Translations under genes and position numbers: made by a program
The notes under the pieces: generated by a model
What the model saw: only the letters and a program-made list of their open reading frames with translations
Databases searched by the model: none
Told to the model about the DNA's origin: nothing
In this document: piece after piece, positions 7,858 through 16,476 of the stretch
Numbering within the stretch: the stretch's first letter is position 1
Layout of the letters: each line of letters begins with the position of its first letter
DNA from: Paractinoplanes ovalisporus
GTDB lineage: Bacteria > Actinomycetota > Actinomycetes > Mycobacteriales > Micromonosporaceae
Direction: 5' to 3'
Assembly (NCBI RefSeq): GCF_016834655.1
Contig: NZ_JAENHP010000021.1
Span: 124,001-188,000, forward strand
DNA: 64,000 nt

Positions 7858-8931
7858 TCAACCCAGTTCGGCCTCGTCGGCCGCGGCCCGGCCCGACTCC
7901 CATCCCTCCAGGCTGTCGATGCGGCTTCCGCGGGCTCGCACCGTACGCGGGAACGCCTTTTGCATGACCTCGCGAACCTGGATGTCGCGGTTGCGCAGCA
8001 CGGGAAGAAGGTCGGAATTGCCGGCGACCTCGCGACGGGTGACCTCGGCCAGGCGTTCGCCGATCCGGACCGCGTACGCCACCAGGAAGCTCCGCCGGAA
8101 CGCCTTGATCCGCGCTTTCCCCTTGGCCGGCTCGTCGCGCGCCATCGCCCGGTTCGCCTGCACCAGCAGCGACGTGTAGAGCAGCTCGACGCCGTCGATG
8201 TCCGCGTCGAAGCCGAAGACCGTCGAGAAGCCCAGCTCCGGCGACCACACCGTGTGGCAGTGATTGGCCCGGGCCACCGCGTCGAGCAGGCTCGCTTTTT
8301 CGCTCTCGTACGGGTGGTCGACGCCGATCCGACGGGCGAACGGCACCACTTCGGCCCGGTTCGAGCTGGTCAGCGCCTCGGAGATGCTGTGCCGGGCGAT
8401 CAGCTCCTGGGCCTTGGCCGAATATGCCTCGGCCTCGGCCGGAAAGTCGGTCGACTCCGCTTTGGCCAGCAGCGCCCGCACCCGTTCCAGCATCCGATCA
8501 TCGCCGGTCTCACCGGCAGCGACAGCTCCGGGCGGCGGCAGCAGAACCTCGATCACCGGCAGCCGGCGCAACTCGATCAACAGGCCCAGCGACGAGTCGA
8601 TAAGACTGATCCTGTCGGTTTTGCGCCGCAGACCCGGCAGTCGCGCGATCTGTTCCTGCCAGCGCGGATCAACACCTTCAAAGCGTTTCCCGTACGCCGT
8701 AGCGCCGTCCGCGACCAGTGCCGCCTTCACCGGGTCACCGAGCCGGGCCACCACCCGGTGCAGTTCGGCCGGCTGCCATCCGCCCTTGAAGAGCCGCTCG
8801 AACGAGTCGCGCAGGGCCTCGCGGAGCGCCGCGTCGACCTCGGCGGCCGGCGCCACCGTCAGCGCGTCGAGACCCGCCTCATATCCGATCGCGCCGCCGA
8901 CCACATCGCGCACGATTCCGGGTACCGACAC
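7858..8931 (-). CDS. DUF2786 domain-containing protein
   Basis: A 357-residue protein. The segment at about 146-183 (MLERVRALLAKAEST..AEAEAYSAKAQELIARH) matches the DUF2786 helical motif. The N-terminal half is helical and Leu/Arg-rich; the C-terminal half contains LLYTSLLVQANRAMAR and AFRRSFLVAYAVRIGERL, usual in actinobacterial members. The role is unknown. A GTG start is used; no upstream ATG exists, and a TATCTACGCT element lies just before it, compatible with leaderless expression. Confidence 0.8.
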   Translation of the reverse strand: MSVPGIVRDVVGGAIGYEAGLDALTVAPAAEVDAALREALRDSFERLFKGGWQPAELHRVVARLGDPVKAALVADGATAYGKRFEGVDPRWQEQIARLPGLRRKTDRISLIDSSLGLLIELRRLPVIEVLLPPPGAVAAGETGDDRMLERVRALLAKAESTDFPAEAEAYSAKAQELIARHSISEALTSSNRAEVVPFARRIGVDHPYESEKASLLDAVARANHCHTVWSPELGFSTVFGFDADIDGVELLYTSLLVQANRAMARDEPAKGKARIKAFRRSFLVAYAVRIGERLAEVTRREVAGNSDLLPVLRNRDIQVREVMQKAFPRTVRARGSRIDSLEGWESGRAAADEAELG

Positions 8932-8999
8932 AGGTCAGAGCGTAGATAACGCAACGGGGAGGGCCGTTCCCGGCCCTCCCCGCGAGCGGTGCCCGACGA

Positions 9000-9371
9000 T
9001 CAGACGTCCATGTCGTTCTCGATGCGCTTGAGCTGGTGCCGGGCCATGGCCAGGTTCGACCGGTCGCGGCGCAGCGCCACATAGAGGAACAACCCCTTGC
9101 CGGACCGGCTCGTCAGCGGCCGGATCAGGTGGTACTGGGTGTCCAGGGTGATGAGGATGTCCTCGATCTTCTCGGTGATGTTGAGCATCTCCATCGCCCG
9201 TAGCTTGGCCCGCACCACGTCGGTGTTGCCGGCCGCGGCGACCGTCAGGTCGAGGTCCTTGCCGCCGCCGACGGTGCCGAGGGCCATGCCGCTCGTGTGG
9301 TCGACCAGCGCGACGCCGATGGCGCCGTCGATCTCCATGATCTCTTTGAGTGCGGTGTCCATGTCAGCCAT
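9000..9371 (-). CDS. Roadblock/LC7-like protein (123 aa), last gene of Roadblock/DUF4388 cluster
   Basis: A 123-residue single-domain protein with a Roadblock/LC7-type profile: a helix MDTALKEIMEIDGAIGVALVD, strands SGMALGTVGG and EDILITLDTQYHLIRPL, then a long C-terminal helix NLAMARHQLKRIEND. Such proteins dimerise and regulate small MglA/Ras-like GTPases. The ATG at 9371 has GGAGGAA upstream. It is clearly related to the 11163-11543 product (aligned starts ALKEIMEIDGAIG and CLQEAMAIPGAVG). It is fifth and last in a minus-strand cluster. No GTPase gene is nearby, which is unusual. Confidence 0.75.
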   Translation of the reverse strand: MADMDTALKEIMEIDGAIGVALVDHTSGMALGTVGGGKDLDLTVAAAGNTDVVRAKLRAMEMLNITEKIEDILITLDTQYHLIRPLTSRSGKGLFLYVALRRDRSNLAMARHQLKRIENDMDV

Positions 9372-9442
9372 GGAATGTTCCTCCAGTGCGGTGGGATGGC
9401 GGTCCGCTTCCAGTGGCGGAACCGTTCGGAAAAAGCGGGCTC

Positions 9443-9931
9443 TCAGCCCGCGGCCTGCCGACGGCGGGCGTTGGTCGACAGGGTGGCCATCGGGGTGCGC
9501 CGGGCCAGCGGACCGGCCGGTCCCGGCTGTTGCGGGATCTCCGGCCGCGGGTGCGGCTTGTTGTCCAACCTCAGAATTCGTACGAGCCGGCGTACGCACC
9601 GGCGGGCCTCGAGGTGCACCATGGCCAGGTTCGCGTCGCCCGAGGTGACCAAGGTGAGCAGCGCGTTCGGCCCGGCCGTGTACGACGTGATGTAGCCGCG
9701 ATCGCACTCCACCACCGACTCCCGCAGCTCGCCGTGGTTCACGGCGTGCGCGAACCGGCGGGCCAGCGCGAGGTGCGCGGCGGCCAGGGCGGCGATGCTG
9801 TCCGGCTCGATGTCGTGCGCGTCGTGCGCGACCACCAGCCCGTCCGTGGTGGCCAGCACGCTGCCGGAGAGTTCGTGCAACCGGCCTCGCAGGCGGTCGA
9901 GCTCCTCGAGCACCGCCGGATCCACCGTCAT
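9443..9931 (-). CDS. Roadblock/LC7 domain protein (MglB-like, 162 aa)
   Basis: A 162-residue protein whose first 120 residues form a Roadblock/LC7 domain: a helix VLEELDRLRGRLHELSG, then SVLATTDGLVVAHDA, ALAAAHLALARRFAH, YITSYTAGPNALLTLVTS and the closing helix NLAMVHLEARRCVRRLVRIL. The tail from about 125 is Pro/Arg-rich and disordered. It is closest in pattern to MglB-type GTPase regulators and CvnB of conservons. ATG at 9931; the preceding DUF4388 gene ends 37 bases upstream, so an operon is likely. Confidence 0.85.
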   Translation of the reverse strand: MTVDPAVLEELDRLRGRLHELSGSVLATTDGLVVAHDAHDIEPDSIAALAAAHLALARRFAHAVNHGELRESVVECDRGYITSYTAGPNALLTLVTSGDANLAMVHLEARRCVRRLVRILRLDNKPHPRPEIPQQPGPAGPLARRTPMATLSTNARRRQAAG

Positions 9932-9968
9932 CCTCGGTCTCTCTTTCTCTCAGGCGGGGGTGCGCGTG

Positions 9969-11156
9969 TCACCGCAAGGCCCTCAGTGCGGTCCGGATGC
10001 GCTTGAGCAGGACTTCGTCGGTGCCCGGATGCACCGGCGGGGCCTCGCCGGCCACCTCCTTGGGCAGCTTGGCCCCGGGTTTGCGGCGGGCCAGGCGAGG
10101 CGGGCGGTAGAGCGCCTGGGTCGAGCTGTCGTCCACGGCATGTCGGGGCGGGTCCGGCTCAGGCGGGGGAGGAGTGGGCGGGGAGGGCGCGGGCGGCGCG
10201 GAGATCAGGACCGGCAGCGGCGGCGCCGCCAGCGCGGATGCCGGCACGGCGGCCCTGGCCCCCGCGACGACGGGAACGCTCGGCGCGTCCTGCGGTGCCG
10301 GCCGCGGGTCAGTGGAAGGCCGCGGATCGGTGGGCGGCCGTGAGTTCGTGGAAGGCCGCGCTTCGGTTGAGGGCCGCGAGTTCGGGGAAGGGCGCTTCAC
10401 GTCGGCGGCCGCGCCACGGGCCCGGGGCATCCGCACGAACTCCGGCGACGGCGTCGCGACCGGCGTCTCCGGCAGTTCGATCAACCCCATCGCGGCCATC
10501 CGCCGCAACTCCTGGACGCAGGCGTAACCCGCCCGCCCCAGCAGCAGCGCCAGGTCGGCCGGTGTGCGCTGCCCGTCCGAGTGGACCAGCAGCTCCCACT
10601 GCATCGAGGTGAGCGTGACCCGTTCCCGCGGCAGCCGGGTCGCCGGGGCGACCGCGGTCACGTCGACCCGCCGGTCCGGGAAGATCTCGTCGAGCAGCCG
10701 GATCCGGCGCCCGACCTCCCGGTTGATCGCCTCCGGGTCGACGTGCACCACCGGGCCCAGCCAGTGCGTGGCGCCGGCCAGGAAGTCGACCGGGACCGCG
10801 TCCACCGAGAGGGCGAAGTACGCCGCGTCGTAGATCGCGCCGAGCACGCACAGCTCCAGCTCACCCCGGGTGAGATGGCCCTGTTCGACCAGCAGCCGGC
10901 CGACCCGGGCGGTCGAGGTGCCCAGGTCGAGCGCGTTCTGCCAGGTGCGGGCGGCCAGGCGGCCGGACGCGGTGAGAAGTTCGCCGACACCGGGGGCGGC
11001 CGGTGACTCGGCATAGATGACGCGTCCCTCGAGGACGTAGACCGCGCCGCCCGGGTGGCCACCGACCACCAGGACGCCGGTCTGCCGCTCGCCGGCCACC
11101 TGCGTGAGCAGGCGCCCCGGCGTGGCGGTCTTCGAGGCTGTCACTGTCACTCCCAT
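9969..11156 (-). CDS. DUF4388 protein with long Pro-rich linker (395 aa)
   Basis: Residues about 12-235 form a DUF4388 region (PatA N-terminal-like): GRLLTQVAGERQTGVLVV, GAVYVLEGRVIYAESP, VGRLLVEQGHLTRGELELC, then a helical part ending QELRRMAAMGLIELPE. Residues 250-300 are a disordered linker with degenerate repeats (RPSTEARPSTNSRPPTDP), then Pro-rich segments up to 345. A short basic C-terminal helix LLKRIRTALRALR ends the protein. DUF4388 domains pair with Roadblock/GTPase or two-component systems in other bacteria. The ATG at 11156 lies 6 bases after the preceding Roadblock gene, showing tight co-transcription. Confidence 0.85.
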   Translation of the reverse strand: MGVTVTASKTATPGRLLTQVAGERQTGVLVVGGHPGGAVYVLEGRVIYAESPAAPGVGELLTASGRLAARTWQNALDLGTSTARVGRLLVEQGHLTRGELELCVLGAIYDAAYFALSVDAVPVDFLAGATHWLGPVVHVDPEAINREVGRRIRLLDEIFPDRRVDVTAVAPATRLPRERVTLTSMQWELLVHSDGQRTPADLALLLGRAGYACVQELRRMAAMGLIELPETPVATPSPEFVRMPRARGAAADVKRPSPNSRPSTEARPSTNSRPPTDPRPSTDPRPAPQDAPSVPVVAGARAAVPASALAAPPLPVLISAPPAPSPPTPPPPEPDPPRHAVDDSSTQALYRPPRLARRKPGAKLPKEVAGEAPPVHPGTDEVLLKRIRTALRALR

Positions 11157-11162
11157 TCCCCG

Positions 11163-11543
11163 TTACGTCGCGACGAGTTCGTCGGCCAGCTTCTGCATGC
11201 GGCGGCGGGCCACCGCGAGGTTTCCTTGCACCCGGTCGAGCCAGACGTAGAGCACCAGCCGGCTGTCGAATTCGGTCTGCACCATCCGCAGCAGGTGGTA
11301 GCCGCCGGCGGTCGTGATGATCAGGTCTTCGAGCAGGTCGTGCGGCATGGCCGAGACGAACAGCGATCGGCTGTTCGCCGCCTGGATCACGTCGGCCGTG
11401 CCGGCCGCCGCGGCCTCGTGATCGGAATTGGGTGCGGCTCCCGTCGTGGCGACCGGGAAACCGGTGGTGTAGTCGACGATGCTGGCGCCGACCGCGCCAG
11501 GGATCGCCATGGCCTCCTGTAGACAGTGATCGACGCCGGGCAC
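11163..11543 (-). CDS. Roadblock/LC7-like protein (126 aa)
   Basis: A 126-residue paralogue of the 9000-9371 product, with CLQEAMAIPGAVGASIVDYTTG, a strand-rich centre LIITTAGGYHLLRMVQTEF and a closing helix NLAVARRRMQKLADEL. A GTG start at 11543 is chosen because GAGGAGAG lies just upstream and the N-termini of the paralogues then align. Second gene of the five-gene cluster. It probably forms homo- or heterodimers with the other Roadblock proteins (inference). Confidence 0.75.
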   Translation of the reverse strand: MPGVDHCLQEAMAIPGAVGASIVDYTTGFPVATTGAAPNSDHEAAAAGTADVIQAANSRSLFVSAMPHDLLEDLIITTAGGYHLLRMVQTEFDSRLVLYVWLDRVQGNLAVARRRMQKLADELVAT

Positions 11544-11689
11544 ATCTCTCCTCAGCGCTGCGCTGCTCCCGCCGGGCCGTGCCTCGTTGCCGCGGTCACC
11601 GGCGAGCCTCCGGTCGGTTCCGGCGGTTCCTCGCGCGATCACGGGGCTCCGTCGTCACCGTGGGCCATCCTCTGACCACACCGCGATCG

Positions 11690-12322
11690 CTAGTCGCACC
11701 CCATGTGCGTCATGGTCGACGGCCTCGGCGCGCGGGCCTGTGGGCTGCTGTTATGCCCCGGACCCGCGCGCAATCGGCGGGCCGTGACGTGGCCCAGCGC
11801 ACCCAGGTCGACCCCGGTCACCGGGCCGAGCCAGTGCCGCTCGCCGGGAACGAAGCGCACCGGCGCCTCGGCCGACTGCAGCAGCTCGAGCGTGGCGTCC
11901 GCGATCGTCGCCACCACCCGCAGCGCCAGCTCGTTCTGCCCGATCAGGCCGTCGCGCAGCAGCAGCCGGCCGACCCGGTGCGCGCCCCGGCCCTCGTCGA
12001 GCGCCCGTTGCCAGGCCGAGACGCAGACCCGCCCCGAGGCGACGAGCCGTTCCCCCAGACCGGGGCAGACCGGCGTTTCCGCGTACGCGATCCGTCCGGA
12101 GACCAGATAGAGGACGCCACCCGGACGTCCGTCGATGTGCAACGCGCCGGTGCGGGCCGACTCACCGAGCTCGGTCAGCAGGCGTCGTAGGTTCGCGGTG
12201 GCCGGTGAGCCTGGAATCACAGCATCCCCCGAAAGGCGGGCGGGACAGGACCTGCCGTCATCCTCAGTGGCATCGAGGAGTGTCGGCGGACCGTCAGTGC
12301 GCTGTTTCCGACGGGAAAGCAT
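11690..12322 (-). CDS. DUF4388 protein (210 aa), first gene of Roadblock/DUF4388 cluster
   Basis: Residues about 43-180 resemble the N-terminal domain of the 395-residue DUF4388 protein in the same cluster: LRRLLTELGESARTGALHI, GVLYLVSGRIAYAETP, VGRLLLRDGLIGQNELALR and VPGERHWLGPVTGVD (paralogue ATHWLGPVVHVD). It lacks the long linker. ATG at 12322 lacks a good ribosome site; a GTG at 12220 preceded by GGGGGA is an alternative that would remove 34 disordered residues. Divergent from the VOC gene at 12372. Confidence 0.8.
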   Translation of the reverse strand: MLSRRKQRTDGPPTLLDATEDDGRSCPARLSGDAVIPGSPATANLRRLLTELGESARTGALHIDGRPGGVLYLVSGRIAYAETPVCPGLGERLVASGRVCVSAWQRALDEGRGAHRVGRLLLRDGLIGQNELALRVVATIADATLELLQSAEAPVRFVPGERHWLGPVTGVDLGALGHVTARRLRAGPGHNSSPQARAPRPSTMTHMGCD

Positions 12323-12371
12323 TGCTATGAGCGCGTAACATGATCGCTGCTTTTCGATGAAGGAGACATGG

Positions 12372-12728
12372 ATGCCGAGCCAATGGGAGCAGATCGTCGT
12401 CGACGCGGAGGACCCCGCGCGGCTCGCTCGCTGGTGGGCCGAGGCGCTCGGCTACAAGATCGTGCATGAGCAGCCGGACGAGGTGGAGATCCGCCGCACC
12501 CCCGATCAGCTCCCCGGCCTGATCTTCGTCCCGGTGCCGGACGCCAAGACCGTGAAGAACCGGCTGCACATCGACCTGCGCCCCGACGACCAGGAGGCCG
12601 AGGTCGAGCGCCTGCTCGACATGGGCGCCCGGCACGCCGACGTCGGCCAGTCCGACGACGTCACCTGGGTGGTGCTGGCCGACCCCGAGGGCAACGAGTT
12701 CTGCGTCCTGTCGTCCAAGCGCGAATAG
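12372..12728 (+). CDS. VOC/glyoxalase-like protein
   Basis: A 118-residue VOC-fold protein: WEQIVVDAEDPARLARWWAEALGYKI opens the first beta-alpha-beta module, RLHIDLRPDD and WVVLADPEGNEFCVL mark the second. This is the glyoxalase-like subgroup frequent in actinobacteria; a metal-dependent or binding role is possible but the substrate is unknown. The ATG at 12372 has AAGGAGAC 7 bases upstream, which decides against the earlier in-frame ATG at 12357. Confidence 0.85.
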   Translation: MPSQWEQIVVDAEDPARLARWWAEALGYKIVHEQPDEVEIRRTPDQLPGLIFVPVPDAKTVKNRLHIDLRPDDQEAEVERLLDMGARHADVGQSDDVTWVVLADPEGNEFCVLSSKRE

Positions 12729-12754
12729 GTCTGTACGCCGCTTAAGGTGATCTC

Positions 12755-13969
12755 ATGACGGCGTTCGACGCCCAGCGGTGGATCTCCGAACCGGCGAAAG
12801 ACAGTGGCTACGGACGTACGGCCTACCAGCGCGACCGGGCCCGGGTGCTGCACTCGGCCGGGTTCCGCCGGCTCGCCGCCAAGACCCAGGTGCACACCGC
12901 GGGCTCGGACGACTTCCTCCGTACGCGTCTCACCCACTCGCTCGAGGTGGCGCAGATCTCGCGTGAGATGGGGGAGCGGCTGGGCTGCGACCCCGACGTG
13001 GTCGACGTCGCCGGGCTCGCGCACGACCTGGGCCACCCGCCGTTCGGCCACAACGGCGAGGCCGCGCTGCACATCGTGGCCGAGCCGTGCGGCGGGTTCG
13101 AGGGCAACGCCCAGACGCTGCGGGTGCTGACCCGGCTCGAGGCCAAGGTGCCCGGCGCCGGGCTCAACCTGACCCGGGCCTCCCTCGACGCGAGCTGCAA
13201 ATATCCGTGGGCGAGGCAGCCCGGACGCCGCAAGTTCGGGGTGTACGCCGACGACCGTCCCGTCTTCGACTGGATCCGCTCGGCCGGCCATGGCGAGCGG
13301 AAGTGCCTGGAGGCCCAGGTCATGGACTGGGCCGACGACGTGGCGTATTCGGTGCACGACGTCGAGGACGGGGTGCACGGCGGCTACCTGGCGCTGCGGC
13401 CGCTCATCGACGACGCCGACGAGCGCGCGGCCCTCTGCGCCGACGTCGCCGCGGCCTACTCCGACGAACCGGTCGACGAGCTGGCCGCCGCGCTCGACCA
13501 GCTGCTGGCCGACCCGGTGGTGACGGAGGTCGCGGATTATGACGGCAGCTATCGCTCGCAGGTCGGCCTCAAACGGATGACCAGCGTGCTGACCGGCCGT
13601 TTTGTGGCCTCGGCGATCGGCGCGACCCAGAGTCGGTTCGGCACCGATCCCGTACGCCGGTACGCCGCCGACCTGATCGTGCCGCGAACCGTGCGTAATC
13701 AGTGCGCGCTGCTCAAGGGCATGGCGTTGCGCTACGTGATGCGGACCAGGGCGGCCGAGGAATGGTACGAACAGCAGCGGGTGATCCTCGTCGAGCTGGT
13801 GCAGGCTCTCAGCCGTACGCCGCAAGCACTTGACCCGGTTTTTGCCCCTCTCTACGAGGCAGCGGAGAGTGACGCCGAGGCGCTGCGGGTCGTGATCGAC
13901 CAGGTGGCGTCGCTCACCGACACGGCCGCCGTGACCTGGCACCGGACCCTGGTGGCAGCGCCCGCCTGA
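12755..13969 (+). CDS. dgt: Deoxyguanosinetriphosphate triphosphohydrolase-like protein
   Basis: A 404-residue HD-domain dNTPase that hydrolyses dNTPs to deoxynucleosides and triphosphate. Metal-binding HD motifs are RLTHSLEVAQISREM (His), GLAHDLGHPPFGHNGE (His-Asp) and QVMDWADDVAYSVHDVEDG. The start AQRWISEPAKDSGYGRTAYQRDRARVLHSAGFRRLAAKTQV is typical, shown in part. ATG at 12755. It sits 11 bases upstream of dnaG, a conserved actinobacterial pair thought to link dNTP level with priming. Confidence 0.95.
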   Translation: MTAFDAQRWISEPAKDSGYGRTAYQRDRARVLHSAGFRRLAAKTQVHTAGSDDFLRTRLTHSLEVAQISREMGERLGCDPDVVDVAGLAHDLGHPPFGHNGEAALHIVAEPCGGFEGNAQTLRVLTRLEAKVPGAGLNLTRASLDASCKYPWARQPGRRKFGVYADDRPVFDWIRSAGHGERKCLEAQVMDWADDVAYSVHDVEDGVHGGYLALRPLIDDADERAALCADVAAAYSDEPVDELAAALDQLLADPVVTEVADYDGSYRSQVGLKRMTSVLTGRFVASAIGATQSRFGTDPVRRYAADLIVPRTVRNQCALLKGMALRYVMRTRAAEEWYEQQRVILVELVQALSRTPQALDPVFAPLYEAAESDAEALRVVIDQVASLTDTAAVTWHRTLVAAPA

Positions 13970-13980
13970 GACGAGGCAGG

Positions 13981-15840
13981 ATGTATGCCGTGGCGGGCAG
14001 GGTCAAGGACGAAGACATCGCACTGGTCCGCGACCGCACGTCGATCGCCGACATCATCAGCGAGTCGGTGACGCTGCGGCCCGCGGGTGGCGGCAACCTC
14101 AAGGGCCTGTGCCCGTTCCACGACGAGAAGACCCCGTCCTTTACGGTAGCTCCTGCCCGAAATGTCTATTATTGCCACGGCTGCGGTCAGGGTGGCGACG
14201 CGATCAAGTTCCTCATGGACGCGGAACACCTCTCGTTCATGGAGTCGATCGAGCGGCTGGCCGGGCGGGCCGGCATCCAGCTGCGCTACGACGAGACCGG
14301 CGCCCCCAGCGGGCCCCGGCCACAGACCGGGCAGAAGCAGCGGCTGCTCGCGGCGCACACCGCCGCCGCCGACTTCTACCGTGACCAGCTCGGCACCCCG
14401 GGCGCGCGCAAGGCCCGCCAGTTCCTGGCCGAGCGCGGCTTCGGGCGTGACGCGGCCGAGCGCTACGGCTGCGGCTTCGCCCCCGACTCGTGGGACGCGC
14501 TCGCCAAGCACCTGCGGCAGAAGGGCTTCACCGCCGACGAGCTGAACACCGCGGGACTGGTCAAGCCGGCCCGCTCGGGCTCGATGATCGACCGGTTCCG
14601 GCGGCGGCTGCTGTGGCCGATCCGCGACCTGTCCGGTGACGTGATCGGCTTCGGCGCGCGCAAGCTGTTCGACGACGACGACGGCCCGAAATACCTGAAC
14701 ACGCCCGAGACGCCGCTCTACAAGAAGTCGCACGTGCTCTACGGCATCGACCACGCCAAGCGCGAGATCGCCAAGCGGGGCCGGGCGGTGATCGTCGAGG
14801 GCTACACCGACGTGATGGCCTGCCACGAGGCCGGGGAACCGACCGCGGTCGCCACGTGCGGCACGGCGTTCGGCATCGACCACATCGGGGTGCTGCGCCG
14901 CCTGCTGATGGACAGCGACAGCTTCACCGGCGAGATCATCTATACGTTCGACGGCGACGCGGCGGGCCAGAAGGCGGCGTTGCGCGCCTTCGAGGAGGAT
15001 CAACGCTTCGTCGGGCGCACGTTCATCGCGGTCAGCCCCGACAACATGGACCCGTGCGAGTTGCGGCTGGCCAAGGGTGATCTGGCCGTCCGCGACATGA
15101 TCGCCGGACGGGAACCGCTGGTCGACTTCGCCCTGCGGCAGACGCTGCGCAAATTCGATCTCGACACGGTCGAGGGCCGGGTCGAGGCGATGCGCCGCAC
15201 CGCTCCGCTCGTCGCCAAGATCAAAGACCGGGAGAAGCGGCCCGAGTACGCCCGTAAGCTCGCCGGCGACCTGGGCATGGATCTCGAGCCGGTGCAGCGG
15301 GCGGTGGCGTCGGCCATGCGCGGCAACGCGGACGAGGGTTCGCGGCCCGCCCCGGCCGCCACCGAGGCGCCGCAGCGGCTGGTCGAGCGCGAGTCGCTGA
15401 AGCTGGCGCTGCAGGAACCGGTGCTGGCCGGCCCGATGTTCGACGTGGTCGGGGCCGAGAACTACGCCGACCCGGTCTATCAGGCGGTGCGCGGCGCGGT
15501 CGAGGCCGCGGGCGGCGCCGCCTCGGTGACCAGCGGCGGGGTGGTCTGGATCGAGAAGGTGCGCGACAGCTGCACCGACCTCGCCGGCCAGGGGATGATC
15601 TCGCAGCTGGCGGTCGAGCCGCTGCGGGTCGACGGCCAGGTCGACCCGACCTACGTGCAGATCACGCTGGCCCGCCTGCAGGCGGGCGCGGTGACGACCC
15701 GCATCCGCGACCTCAAGTCCAAGGTGCAGCGGCTCAACCCGGTGGCCAACAAAGATGCGTACCTCGCCCTGGCCGGCGAGCTCTTCTCGCTCGAACAGCA
15801 GGCACGCGCCCTGCGTGAGCAGGCGGCAGGTGGACTGTGA
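13981..15840 (+). CDS. dnaG: DNA primase
   Basis: A 619-residue DnaG that lays down RNA primers at the replication fork. Domains in order: zinc-binding CHC2 finger (LCPFHDEKTPSF and CHGCGQGGDAIKF) at about 40-65; the catalytic TOPRIM region with VIVEGYTDVMA and FDGDAAGQKA at about 260-330; and a C-terminal helicase-binding region rich in helices. ATG at 13981 follows GAGG at short spacing; the GTG at 13990 gives VAGRVKDEDIALVR, closer to the family N-terminus, and is an equal alternative. The 3' end overlaps the next gene by four bases (GTGA). Confidence 0.97.
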   Translation: MYAVAGRVKDEDIALVRDRTSIADIISESVTLRPAGGGNLKGLCPFHDEKTPSFTVAPARNVYYCHGCGQGGDAIKFLMDAEHLSFMESIERLAGRAGIQLRYDETGAPSGPRPQTGQKQRLLAAHTAAADFYRDQLGTPGARKARQFLAERGFGRDAAERYGCGFAPDSWDALAKHLRQKGFTADELNTAGLVKPARSGSMIDRFRRRLLWPIRDLSGDVIGFGARKLFDDDDGPKYLNTPETPLYKKSHVLYGIDHAKREIAKRGRAVIVEGYTDVMACHEAGEPTAVATCGTAFGIDHIGVLRRLLMDSDSFTGEIIYTFDGDAAGQKAALRAFEEDQRFVGRTFIAVSPDNMDPCELRLAKGDLAVRDMIAGREPLVDFALRQTLRKFDLDTVEGRVEAMRRTAPLVAKIKDREKRPEYARKLAGDLGMDLEPVQRAVASAMRGNADEGSRPAPAATEAPQRLVERESLKLALQEPVLAGPMFDVVGAENYADPVYQAVRGAVEAAGGAASVTSGGVVWIEKVRDSCTDLAGQGMISQLAVEPLRVDGQVDPTYVQITLARLQAGAVTTRIRDLKSKVQRLNPVANKDAYLALAGELFSLEQQARALREQAAGGL

Positions 15841-16364
15841 ACTTCCTTCGGCGTAAGCCGTCGCTCCCGGCGGCCCTCAAGCCCGCGCTCGCGCCCGAGG
15901 AACGGGTGGTGGCGTGGTCGCTGGTCACGGACGACACCGCCGTGGTCGCGACGAACCACGGGCTGTGGCTGCCCGGCCCGGCCTTCCTGGGCTGGCACGA
16001 GATCCACAAGGCGGCCTGGTCGGGCCGCGAGCTGCGGCTCACACCGGCCGAGCTGGCCGAGGAGCGCGACGGTTACACGGTCCTGGTCGACGGGCCGATC
16101 GCCACGTTCCTGCTGCTCTCGCCGGGTGAGCTGCCCGACCAGGTGCGCACCCGGGTGACGAAGTCGGTGGCCTACACGACGCACCACCCGCTGCCCTCGG
16201 GGGCGGGCGGGGTGCGGGTGGTCGGGCGCCGGGTGGCCGGGCAGAACGGGCTGAGCTGGGCGGTGCGCTACGACTCGGGCACGCCGGTGAACCTGCCCGC
16301 GGTGGTCGAGCTGACCGACGAGCTGGTCGCCGCCGCGCAGGGCACGATGGCGCCGCCCGACTAG
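15837..16364 (+). CDS. Conserved actinobacterial protein coupled to dnaG
   Basis: A 175-residue protein, basic at the N-terminus (MNFLRRKPSLPAALKPAL), then strand-rich: ERVVAWSLVTDDTAVVATNHGLWLP, LGWHEIHKAAWSGRELRL, and RTRVTKSVAYTTHHPLP. No catalytic motif is seen. The GTG start overlaps the dnaG stop by four bases, so the two are translationally coupled. This arrangement is common in actinobacteria, but the function is not known to me. Confidence 0.85.
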   Translation: MNFLRRKPSLPAALKPALAPEERVVAWSLVTDDTAVVATNHGLWLPGPAFLGWHEIHKAAWSGRELRLTPAELAEERDGYTVLVDGPIATFLLLSPGELPDQVRTRVTKSVAYTTHHPLPSGAGGVRVVGRRVAGQNGLSWAVRYDSGTPVNLPAVVELTDELVAAAQGTMAPPD

Positions 16365-16463
16365 CTGCGCCTGTTTCCTGGGTCCGCCCGGCGGCTGTTC
16401 CGCAGACTCGCCTCAGCTTCGTAGCGGCGCGCTAATCCGGTCGTTTCTGTCGTACCCCCTGTC

Positions 16464-16469
16464 TAGGGT
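16464..16469 (+). promoter_or_regulatory. -10 element of probable leaderless promoter for the ABC exporter operon
   Basis: TAGGGT seven bases before the GTG start of the ATPase gene, with no ribosome-binding site between. This spacing is typical of leaderless actinobacterial transcripts. No convincing -35 hexamer is seen. Confidence 0.5.
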
Positions 16470-16476
16470 CGGGCTC

